From Bdellovibrionota bacterium (GTDB lineage: Bacteria > Bdellovibrionota > Bacteriovoracia > Bacteriovoracales > Bacteriovoracaceae): a stretch of 5,307 nt of DNA. A program made the position numbers and the translations under genes. This document shows positions 1 through 5,307 of the stretch, piece after piece. Every line of letters starts with the position of its first letter. Within the stretch, counting starts at the first letter, position 1. The DNA lies in the NCBI GenBank assembly GCA_030836365.1, contig JAURQB010000184.1:1-5307 (forward strand). The letters are read 5' to 3'. The notes beneath the pieces are model-generated. The model was not told where the DNA came from, did not search any database, and saw only the letters and a program-made list of their open reading frames with translations.

Positions 1-500
1 TAAAAAAAATAAAATCTGATTTGCCTAAATATAGAATATCCCTTGTTTTAAGTGACTCTATCAATTTAGATATTAATGATGATGCTAATGAGTATTTTGA
101 TATAGTTTATACAAACCATGAATTAGATGATGCTTTGTCTGAAGCCTCCTTGTGCGTTTCTGCCTCCGGTACAGTGAATCTAAACTGTGCCTTTTATAAA
201 ATTCCTACCATTGTTTGTTATGACACAAGTTTAATTAACTTTTTCATCGTTAGGGACTTAATTAATTATCAAGGGTTTGCTAGTTTAGTGAATATAATAT
301 CGGAGAAAGAGATTTTTCCAGAGTTGCTTCAAGGTAAGTTTAATGCAAATAACTTACATCATTCGATAATGAATTTAATTAAAAGTTGTGAGCTTCAAAA
401 TAAAATAAAGATCGATCTTGATAACCTAACTCGGTTTTTTGCAGAAGGAGAGAGTCAGCCGGGTAGAGTCATTGAGGAGGTAGTGCTAAATGAAAAGTAG
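1..500 (+). CDS. lpxB: Lipid-A-disaccharide synthase, C-terminal part (5' end outside the window)
   Basis: LpxB is a GT19-family, GT-B fold glycosyltransferase. It joins UDP-2,3-diacylglucosamine to lipid X to make the tetra-acyl disaccharide 1-phosphate at the inner face of the cytoplasmic membrane. The reading frame is open from the window edge (first full codon at 3) to TAA at 498-500, giving about 165 C-terminal residues; a TTG at 21 is only an internal codon. The visible family signature is SASGTVNL (about 159-182) followed by IPTIVCY, matching the usual aSGTatLE...P.VV.Y nucleotide-binding region. It is followed by LVNIISEKEIFPELLQ, matching the PNLLagrevvPELLQ stretch that is highly characteristic of LpxB. 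The Glu normally found after SGTxxL is Asn here (codon 183-185). The 3' end overlaps lpxK by 11 bases, which supports coupled expression. I am confident of the family; the N-terminal half cannot be assessed. Confidence 0.9.
   Translation, partial: KKIKSDLPKYRISLVLSDSINLDINDDANEYFDIVYTNHELDDALSEASLCVSASGTVNLNCAFYKIPTIVCYDTSLINFFIVRDLINYQGFASLVNIISEKEIFPELLQGKFNANNLHHSIMNLIKSCELQNKIKIDLDNLTRFFAEGESQPGRVIEEVVLNEK
474..481 (+). promoter_or_regulatory. Ribosome binding site of lpxK inside lpxB
   Basis: GAGGAGGT lies 8 bases before the ATG at 490 and is a near-complete match to the anti-Shine-Dalgarno sequence. It sits inside the last codons of lpxB. It fixes the lpxK start at 490 and suggests reinitiation or coupling with the upstream gene. 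Confidence 0.8.
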
Positions 501-1557
501 TTTTTTTCAAAAATTACTTATAGTTTTGATGCCTTTGTCAGTTGTCGTGAGACTCGTCTACCGTATTCGTCGATACCTTTTTGTTATTGATCATTATAAA
601 TCAGTTAGGTTTAAACCTCGGACAGTTTCAGTGGGAAATGTGACTATGGGGGGAACTGGTAAAACACCTTTTTTGAAGTGGTTGTTACGCCAAGTTAATT
701 GCGACTTAGAAGTTTTAGTCTCTAGTCGAGGGTATCGTTCAAATAGTGAAAGTAATGAGAAATTTATATCAGTGGATTCAAAAAGAAATGAAAAAATGGC
801 GAGTGAGAGTTACTCTGCTAAAGAAATTGGAGATGAAAACATTGAACTACTGAGTTGTCTAAAAGCAGGTGGTTTAGCAGTCGGAAAAAAGAGAACCTCT
901 ATTATTCGCAAAGCTTTGTGGTGCAAAAGATTTGATCTCATTTTGCTTGATGATGGTTTTCAGCACTTGCAAATTAATCGTGATTTTAACATAGTTTTAT
1001 TTAATTCTATAATGGATACAAGTTTGTTGCGAGTATTTCCAGCGGGAACACTAAGAGAAGGGTTGGCTTCTCTCTATTCTGCTGACCTCGTAATTTATAC
1101 GAACTGTTTATCCGAAAAGATCTCTCATGAGGAATCATTGCTTCGATCAAGAGTGAAGCCTTATCTCTCAAAGTACGCAGTTGAGTTTCGTTCTAAAACA
1201 ATTCTAAAACAAGTTGTTGATGTTAAAAGCGGTCAGGAAATGAAAGATTTTAATGGCCAACCATTTGTTCTCGTCAGTGCAATCGCTTCTCCTAGAAAAT
1301 TCCGTCAATTAGTGGAGTCTGAGCAAGTTAATGTTTTAGATCATATGTCTTTTCCTGATCATCATTTTTTTAATCTAAAGGATTACGAGCGAATAAATGA
1401 AGCAATTAAACAATACAATGCTCCAGTGTTGCTGACTCGTAAGGATGTCGCTAAATTTGATTGTAATATGGTTGAAGGAAGTGTTTTTGTTTGTGATGTT
1501 GAAATATCATTTTTTGGAAAAGAACAACTAGTGTTAGACCTGGTCTTAGGAGATTAA
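490..1557 (+). CDS. lpxK: Tetraacyldisaccharide 4'-kinase
   Basis: LpxK transfers the gamma phosphate of ATP to the 4' position of the lipid A disaccharide on the cytoplasmic face of the inner membrane, the step after LpxB in the Raetz pathway. The product is 355 residues, slightly longer than the E. coli protein (328). Visible motifs in order are: a hydrophobic then basic N-terminal segment (about 9-30) suited to membrane attachment; GNVTMGGTGKTP (49-60), a Walker A P-loop in the form typical of LpxK; SRGYRS (79-84); GDEN (114-117), equivalent to the family GDEP; LLDDGFQH (152-159), the most diagnostic block; FPAGTLREG (183-191); FPDHHFF (288-294), containing the conserved Asp/His pair; and TRKDVAKF (316-323). 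All expected catalytic regions are present, so the enzyme is probably active. The segment between SRGYRS and GDEN is somewhat long and polar. The start is set by GAGGAGGT at 474. The gene overlaps lpxB by 11 bases and ends one base before the next ATG. Confidence 0.96.
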   Translation: MKSSFFQKLLIVLMPLSVVVRLVYRIRRYLFVIDHYKSVRFKPRTVSVGNVTMGGTGKTPFLKWLLRQVNCDLEVLVSSRGYRSNSESNEKFISVDSKRNEKMASESYSAKEIGDENIELLSCLKAGGLAVGKKRTSIIRKALWCKRFDLILLDDGFQHLQINRDFNIVLFNSIMDTSLLRVFPAGTLREGLASLYSADLVIYTNCLSEKISHEESLLRSRVKPYLSKYAVEFRSKTILKQVVDVKSGQEMKDFNGQPFVLVSAIASPRKFRQLVESEQVNVLDHMSFPDHHFFNLKDYERINEAIKQYNAPVLLTRKDVAKFDCNMVEGSVFVCDVEISFFGKEQLVLDLVLGD

Positions 1558-1558
1558 A

Positions 1559-2569
1559 ATGGGAAATGTAGTTCTAATTATGTTTCTTTTTATTGTCGGT
1601 TGCAGCTCTTATAAAATTGCTGAAAGAGATAAAGAAAGCCTTGAAAATGAGTTAATGCAAAAAGTTGAAAATAAAGAAAAAAGTGAATTAAGTAAAAGTG
1701 AGAAAGTTTTCTCTCCCATAGTGGAGGTAAAGAAAATAAATAAAAGTTATCCGCCGAAGGTTGCAGTTTCTGAGTCGCCAGTCGTAAGCCAAAAAAGAGA
1801 CAAAAAATTAGAGGTAGGGAAAGTAAATGGCAAGGGTAAGAGTATGCCATCTCTCTCAAGTGTCAAAGAAGAAAAAATAGCGTCACCTTATCTAAGTGAA
1901 GTAGAAGATCAAATTAAAGAAAAATTTATCCATCGCTACAATGTTAGTTTGCTCGGCGTTGTAATGGGACAACTCGATCGTTTTTCCCAAACGATAAATT
2001 CAAAAGATTTTATTCTTGGTGGTAAACTAAAAAATAGGTCATTCTATAAATACCTTTATTCAATAGATGATTCTCTAATAACGACGATGGACAAAGAAAG
2101 CCTCTTTCCCAAATTAGTGAATCTTGAAAAAAATGAAAATGGATCCTCCGCAGTGAGTGTTCAGAAGGTCGTTGGAGATAAAATTTATTTTTTTGAAAAT
2201 GTTTTAAAAAAAGGACGTAAATCTTCCAAGGAGAGAGTCGTCGATTTTGCTGGCCATTATTTTGATCCTCTGTTGTTTTTAAGATTTATTGAAGTTTCTG
2301 ATGTCGGCCGAATTAAAAATGAAATGTTTCCTATTGTATTTCGAGGAAAGCTTTATCATATGAAAGTGAAAAAGATTGAAGACGTTGAAAAAAAATATAA
2401 TGGTAAAAAAGCTATTCTCGAGCGTATATCATTTGATACCTTTAGGAATGGTAAACTGAAAACAGATCAAAAAATTACAATTGAAAAATTTAAAGAAGGT
2501 AATACCACGATATTCAGTCTTGAGGGAAAAATGAAAGTAGGGGTTTTGTATGGGGAGCTCGTTGAGTAA
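1559..2569 (+). CDS. Putative lipoprotein with a DUF3108-like domain
   Basis: This is a 336-residue protein of unknown function, probably exported and lipidated. The N terminus is a short hydrophobic stretch ending in the lipobox I12-V13-G14-C15, with Ser-Ser after the Cys. By the usual +2 rule this does not call for inner-membrane retention. The signal n-region has no Lys or Arg, which is unusual; a TAG at 1547 blocks any in-frame upstream start, and AGGAG at 1548-1552 supports the ATG at 1559. Residues 18-120 are a low-complexity Lys/Glu/Ser-rich linker. Residues from about 125 (RYNVSLLGVVMGQLD) to the end resemble DUF3108: an opening Y-V-S-x-L-G-V-x-x-G strand, YLYSIDDSL (165-173), FDPLLFLRF (235-243), and a final G-x-L-Y-G-E-L (328-334). 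DUF3108 proteins are envelope beta-rich proteins without a known reaction. The gene lies one base after lpxK and overlaps the next gene by 20 bases, so a role in lipid A or LPS handling is plausible but only inferred. All 16 Asn codons are AAT. Confidence 0.78.
   Translation: MGNVVLIMFLFIVGCSSYKIAERDKESLENELMQKVENKEKSELSKSEKVFSPIVEVKKINKSYPPKVAVSESPVVSQKRDKKLEVGKVNGKGKSMPSLSSVKEEKIASPYLSEVEDQIKEKFIHRYNVSLLGVVMGQLDRFSQTINSKDFILGGKLKNRSFYKYLYSIDDSLITTMDKESLFPKLVNLEKNENGSSAVSVQKVVGDKIYFFENVLKKGRKSSKERVVDFAGHYFDPLLFLRFIEVSDVGRIKNEMFPIVFRGKLYHMKVKKIEDVEKKYNGKKAILERISFDTFRNGKLKTDQKITIEKFKEGNTTIFSLEGKMKVGVLYGELVE
2539..2543 (+). promoter_or_regulatory. Ribosome binding site of the glycosyltransferase-like gene
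   Basis: AGGGG lies 6 bases before the ATG at 2550, within the 3' end of the DUF3108 gene. It supports the 20-base overlap as real. The next in-frame Met is residue 49, too far in to keep the N-terminal strand, so 2550 is the preferred start. Confidence 0.6.
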
Positions 2570-3644
2570 TAAAAACCATATTAGAAGTCTTCATATTATA
2601 GGTAGGCATCTAAGTTTCTCCTCTCATATATTTGCATTGAAGAGGGTTCAGTATTTGAATGATTTTCAACAAAATTGTGCGTCTACAATTTTGATGAATG
2701 ATTCAAAATTTAACACTCATCATTTTTTTTATCGCGCTTTTACTTTTTGGAAAAATAGAGTTGATTTCAGAGAAAAGATTCAAGGTGGTATAAATCTAAT
2801 ACATGTCTACGATATTATCGATCTGATACTCCTTTTGATTGTTATGCCGTTTGGGAAAAACATTGCAGTTTGCTTGAGTAGTTATGACATAAAAATAAAT
2901 AAGTTGTTAGAAGTTATCTTGAAAATTCTCGTCAAGAGAACGGATCATTTTTTTGTCTCAAGTCGTTTTGTTACTGACCAGTTCTGGTCGGCGTATGATA
3001 TTCCCCCATCACGTGTTACCGTTCTGGCAATCACTAAATATCTAGAGCGAAAAGATATCAAGCTATTGGATGGTCCTAGTTATGAATTGACTAAAGCGAC
3101 TAAAAAAATAATTAAGGTTGGCTTGTTTATTGCGGACACGAAAGAATTAGGGCCGTTCTCCAGATTTAAACATTTATTAGAGAAGTTTTTAACTGATGAA
3201 GGTTCTCATGCTGAAATATACCTTGTAAAAAATGACATTAATGAAAGCTTTTTACCAGATAAAGTAAATGGCGATTGTGTTCAAACATCTATTGTTTCAG
3301 ATGATATCGATTTACTCAATTTAGATTTTTGGGTCGTTCTTTCGGCAAAGTTTCCATGTCCGTATATAAATGATGCTCTTAAAATTGGTTCTCTGCTTAT
3401 TGCTCCATCTACTCATTACACATCAGAACTCGAAAGGATTTTAGGAGATCGATTATCCACTTATAAACCTAACGAAGTTTCGTCCGCAGTTAAAAAGCTA
3501 ATAAGTCTGTCTGATAAAATAATTTCAGGTACTTATGAGAGAAAAGTGTTCAGTAGTAGTTCTTGGGAACATGAAAGAAGTTATCTTCTGGAAGGTTATG
3601 AAAAAGCCATTAGGCGACGAGAAAACTTATCTCGAATTTCTTAG
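2550..3644 (+). CDS. Glycosyltransferase-like protein (GT-B fold, GT4-like), degenerate catalytic motif
   Basis: This is a 364-residue cytosolic or membrane-associated protein that resembles a divergent GT4-type glycosyltransferase; the match rests on layout and not on strong motifs. Residues 11-30 (IRSLHIIGRHLSFSSH) look like the first strand and glycine loop of an acceptor domain. INLIHVYDII (81-90) resembles the vDiiHaHd strand, and TDHFFVSSRFVTDQF (131-145) followed by IPPSRVTVLA resembles the aD.ii..S....l...gi...ki.vi.nG segment before the interdomain linker. IIKVGLFIAD (187-196) begins the putative C-terminal Rossmann domain, and YINDALKIGSLLIAP (272-286) lies where GT4 enzymes carry the EAma.G.PVia block. 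In the E-x7-E motif the second Glu is Asp275 and the first is Lys267. Residues 86-100 contain a hydrophobic stretch that could touch the membrane. Its position at the end of the lpxB-lpxK cluster suggests addition of a sugar to LPS core or another envelope glycan, or a non-catalytic relative. The substrate cannot be told from the sequence. Confidence 0.6.
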   Translation: MGSSLSNKNHIRSLHIIGRHLSFSSHIFALKRVQYLNDFQQNCASTILMNDSKFNTHHFFYRAFTFWKNRVDFREKIQGGINLIHVYDIIDLILLLIVMPFGKNIAVCLSSYDIKINKLLEVILKILVKRTDHFFVSSRFVTDQFWSAYDIPPSRVTVLAITKYLERKDIKLLDGPSYELTKATKKIIKVGLFIADTKELGPFSRFKHLLEKFLTDEGSHAEIYLVKNDINESFLPDKVNGDCVQTSIVSDDIDLLNLDFWVVLSAKFPCPYINDALKIGSLLIAPSTHYTSELERILGDRLSTYKPNEVSSAVKKLISLSDKIISGTYERKVFSSSSWEHERSYLLEGYEKAIRRRENLSRIS

Positions 3645-3680
3645 TCTTTGACATTGACGAACCACAGCAACTTTTCTAAT

Positions 3681-3702
3681 CTTCAGAAATCCTGATTTCA
3701 AG
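3681..3702 (+). repeat. Inverted repeat 1 of the rpsA leader
   Basis: CTT-ca-GAAAT, a CCTG loop, then ATTTC-AAG can form an eight-pair stem with a two-base bulge. It is AT-rich and not followed by a T tract, so it is a poor terminator. It may lie across the transcription start, depending on which promoter is used. Confidence 0.4.
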
Positions 3703-3714
3703 CCTCAGTAGAGG
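3703..3714 (+). repeat. Inverted repeat 2 of the rpsA leader
   Basis: CCTC-AGTA-GAGG is a perfect four-pair stem with a four-base loop, directly abutting the first inverted repeat. It is short enough to occur by chance; its interest comes only from its place between two other stems. A TTTT run follows three bases later, too short for a standard terminator. Confidence 0.3.
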
Positions 3715-3716
3715 AA

Positions 3717-3749
3717 GTTTTAGGGCCAAGTGTTTGCTTGGAAATAAAC
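3717..3749 (+). repeat. Inverted repeat 3 of the rpsA leader
   Basis: The core CCAAG-TGTTTG-CTTGG (3726-3741) is a five-pair stem, extendable inward by two G-T wobbles. Flanking GTTT (3717-3720) and AAAC (3746-3749) add an outer four-pair stem across an internal loop. It is the strongest stem in the leader and lies 43 bases before the rpsA start. It could be a control element for S1 synthesis, but nothing in the sequence proves this. Confidence 0.4.
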
Positions 3750-3780
3750 CGTTTTATCTGCAAAATGTAGGTAGGACACA

Positions 3781-3786
3781 AAGGAG
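3781..3786 (+). promoter_or_regulatory. Strong Shine-Dalgarno of rpsA
   Basis: AAGGAG lies six bases before the ATG at 3793 and is a full match to the anti-Shine-Dalgarno core. It decides the start over the second in-frame ATG at 3820, which has no such site. E. coli rpsA is known for a weak Shine-Dalgarno and structure-driven initiation, so this leader differs. Confidence 0.8.
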
Positions 3787-3792
3787 TACTTT

Positions 3793-5307
3793 ATGACTGA
3801 TAAAGTTACTTACAAATGGATGGAGAGCTACGATGTAGTTTTCGGAGAAGATCAAGACGAGGCTGCGAAGTCAGAGTTTGGTCAACTGCTTGATTCAGAA
3901 GAGTCAAAACAATTTACGGAAGGTGAAGTTTTCAAAGGGAAAATCATCTCAATTGGACAAGATTATGTAATGGTCGACATCGGCTATAAGCAAGAAGGTC
4001 TTGTTTCAGTTAAGGAATTTTTAAACTTTGATGGTTCTCTTAAAGTAGAAGAAGGTCAAGAGATTGAAGTTTATCTAGAAAAATTAGAAAGCTCTATGGG
4101 CAACCTAATTCTTTCTAAAGACAAAGCTGAAATCCTAAAAGCTTGGGATAAAATTTCTGAAGCTTGTGAGCAAGGAACACCAATCGAAGGAACAGTTGTT
4201 TCTAAGGTTAAAGGTGGTCTTTCTGTCGATATCGGCGTTAAGGCATTCCTACCAGGTTCTCAAATCGATCTTCGCCCAACTCGTTTTCTTGATAAGTACA
4301 TCGGGAAAAAGTTTGAGTTTAAAGTTATTAAATTCAACAAAAAGAGAGGGAACATTGTTCTTTCAAGAAGAGCAATTCTTCAAGAAGAGCGTGGCAAGAT
4401 GAGAGGAGAAATCCTTGATCAAATCCAAGAAGGAATGATCGTTAAAGGTGTTGTTAAAAACATCACTGACTACGGTGCATTTATTGATCTTGGTGGTATT
4501 GATGGTCTACTACACATTACAGATATGTCATGGGGTAGAGTTAAGCATCCATCTAATATCCTTAATCTTGGTGATGAGATTGAAGTTAAAATTCTTAAAT
4601 TTGACCAAGAAAAAGAAAGAGTATCTCTTGGACTTAAGCAAGTTCAGCCTAACCCTTGGGAAAATGCTCAAAACAACTATTTTGTTGGAACTAAAGTTTC
4701 TGGTGAAATCGTTTCAGTTAAAGACTACGGTGTATTCGTAGAACTAGCTGACGGAATTGAAGGCCTAATTCACGTAAGTGAAATGAGCTGGACAGGAAAA
4801 ATCAAAAATCCTGCGAAGCACTTCAATGCTGGTGAAACACTTGAGGCAGTTGTTCTTGACGTTGATGTTGAAAACAAGAGAATTTCTCTTGGCTTAAAAC
4901 AACTTCAAGAAAACCCATGGGATGATATCATCGAGCGCTTTCCTCTAAATAAAAAGGTTAAAGGTACAATTAAGTCTGTTGTAGATTTTGGTGTATTTGT
5001 TGACCTTGGAGAAGAAGTAGACGCGTTGATTCACGTTTCTGATATTTCTTGGACAAAGAAAAACATTGAACTTAATAAAGAATTCCTAGTCGGAAACGGT
5101 ATTGAGGCAATGGTTATTTCTGTTGATAAAGAAAACCAAAAATTCTGTCTAGGTCTTAAGCAATTAGAAGAAGATCCTTGGAAGAAAATTGAGCAACGTC
5201 TTCCAGTTGGAAGTGTTGTTGAAGCTGAAGTTGTTCGTGTAACTGACTTTGGTGCGTTCGTTGAGCTTGAAACTGGTATCGAAGGACTTGTTCATATTTC
5301 TGAACTA
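3793..5307 (+). CDS. rpsA: 30S ribosomal protein S1 (3' end outside the window)
   Basis: S1 is the large RNA-binding protein of the small ribosomal subunit that recruits and unfolds mRNA for initiation. The frame is open for 505 codons to the window edge without a stop. An acidic N-terminal extension (1-43) precedes repeated OB-fold S1 domains starting near residues 44, 128, 214, 299, 387 and 473. Domains 3 to 6 carry the classical pattern, for example ITDYGAFIDLGGIDGLLHI and VKDYGVFVELADGIEGLIHV. Domains 1 and 2 are divergent, as in other S1 proteins where they dock to the ribosome. Linkers after domains 3, 4 and 5 share an LGLKQ(V/L)xxxPW motif. The sixth domain is cut after EGLVHISEL, so this is the six-domain form typical of proteobacteria, and only some 50 to 100 residues are likely missing. 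Codon use is that of a highly expressed gene: by hand count 13 AAC to 7 AAT for Asn, against AAT only in the DUF3108 gene. The start at 3793 is supported by AAGGAG at 3781. Confidence 0.97.
   Translation, partial: MTDKVTYKWMESYDVVFGEDQDEAAKSEFGQLLDSEESKQFTEGEVFKGKIISIGQDYVMVDIGYKQEGLVSVKEFLNFDGSLKVEEGQEIEVYLEKLESSMGNLILSKDKAEILKAWDKISEACEQGTPIEGTVVSKVKGGLSVDIGVKAFLPGSQIDLRPTRFLDKYIGKKFEFKVIKFNKKRGNIVLSRRAILQEERGKMRGEILDQIQEGMIVKGVVKNITDYGAFIDLGGIDGLLHITDMSWGRVKHPSNILNLGDEIEVKILKFDQEKERVSLGLKQVQPNPWENAQNNYFVGTKVSGEIVSVKDYGVFVELADGIEGLIHVSEMSWTGKIKNPAKHFNAGETLEAVVLDVDVENKRISLGLKQLQENPWDDIIERFPLNKKVKGTIKSVVDFGVFVDLGEEVDALIHVSDISWTKKNIELNKEFLVGNGIEAMVISVDKENQKFCLGLKQLEEDPWKKIEQRLPVGSVVEAEVVRVTDFGAFVELETGIEGLVHISEL

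Larger units (their letters stand above)
3645..3792 (+). promoter_or_regulatory. Intergenic region and probable rpsA promoter/leader
   Basis: This 148-base spacer separates the envelope operon from rpsA and has no credible coding sequence. At its left end is the direct repeat TTGACATTGACG (3648-3659), two -35-like hexamers. Possible -10 boxes are TCTAAT (3675-3680, 15 bases after the second hexamer) or TAATCT (3677-3682, 17 bases after it). Neither combination is ideal, so the exact promoter is uncertain. Three adjacent inverted repeats follow (3681-3702, 3703-3714, 3717-3749), then an A/G-rich stretch with the Shine-Dalgarno. No GC-rich hairpin with a T tract is present, so there is no clear terminator for the upstream operon and read-through into rpsA is possible. 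Confidence 0.45.

Noticed and set aside
1..20. A-rich start of the window as a promoter or start region for a gene beginning with TTG at 21
   Set aside because: The frame stays open to the window edge and the protein is the C-terminal half of LpxB, so the A-rich codons are internal coding sequence.
1590..1859. Minus-strand open frame of 89 codons
   Set aside because: It lies antisense to the Lys/Glu-rich linker of the lipoprotein gene. Its Phe/Leu/Ser-rich translation is what the complement of AAA/GAA-rich codons produces, and it has no clear family resemblance.
3703..3721. CCTC-AGTA-GAGG stem followed by TTTT as an intrinsic terminator
   Set aside because: The stem has only four pairs, the T run is four bases and is separated from the stem by three bases, so it does not meet the usual pattern.
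3765..3770. ATG-TAG minimal leader ORF before rpsA
   Set aside because: It has no Shine-Dalgarno at a suitable distance and encodes only Met; a start-stop pair of this kind is expected by chance in AT-rich DNA.
4166..4402. Plus-strand open frame of 78 codons inside rpsA
   Set aside because: It is an out-of-frame shadow of S1 domain 2. The frame starting at 3793 gives a continuous S1 protein with recognisable domains.
4448..4741. Plus-strand open frame of 97 codons inside rpsA
   Set aside because: It is an out-of-frame shadow of S1 domain 3 and the following linker; its hydrophobic look comes from reading CTT/ATT-rich codons shifted.
3922..5307. Repeated sequence along rpsA as a DNA repeat array
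   Set aside because: The similarity is at protein level between S1 domains and their LGLKQ-PW linkers; the DNA copies have diverged and are explained by the known domain architecture.

Overview
The window looks like an ordinary chromosomal segment of an AT-rich Gram-negative bacterium. It carries the distal part of a lipid A gene cluster followed by the ribosomal protein S1 gene, and all genes are on the plus strand. LpxB and LpxK imply a lipopolysaccharide outer membrane. The low GC content, the DUF3108 lipoprotein next to lpxK, and the acidic N-terminal extension of a six-domain S1 fit a marine or freshwater predator-type deltaproteobacterial lineage (Bdellovibrionota, perhaps Bacteriovoracales). 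That placement is an inference from gene character and not from a database match.

Layout: positions 1-500 hold the C-terminal part of lpxB, cut by the left edge of the window. lpxK (490-1557) overlaps its end by 11 bases. One base after lpxK comes a gene for a short-signal lipoprotein with a Lys/Glu-rich linker and a DUF3108-like domain (1559-2569). A glycosyltransferase-like gene (2550-3644) overlaps that gene by 20 bases. These four genes have no room for promoters between them, each of the last three has its own Shine-Dalgarno sequence, and they look like one translationally coupled operon. Next is a 148-base spacer (3645-3792) with a tandem TTGAC element and three consecutive small inverted repeats, but no convincing terminator. 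rpsA (3793 to beyond 5307) starts behind a strong Shine-Dalgarno and runs off the right edge inside its sixth S1 domain.

How the genes work together: LpxB condenses UDP-diacylglucosamine with lipid X to form the lipid A disaccharide, and LpxK phosphorylates its 4' position. The lipoprotein and the GT-B-like protein probably serve the same envelope pathway (lipid A/core assembly or transport), but the sequence gives no proof of their substrates. rpsA is a highly expressed translation gene with visibly different codon choice, and it probably has its own promoter in the spacer.

I found no RNA genes, mobile elements, CRISPR arrays or clearly novel system. The most interesting points are the degenerate catalytic motif in the glycosyltransferase-like protein, the structured rpsA leader, a substitution in the LpxB SGT motif region, and the lipoprotein with an uncharged signal n-region inside a lipid A operon.
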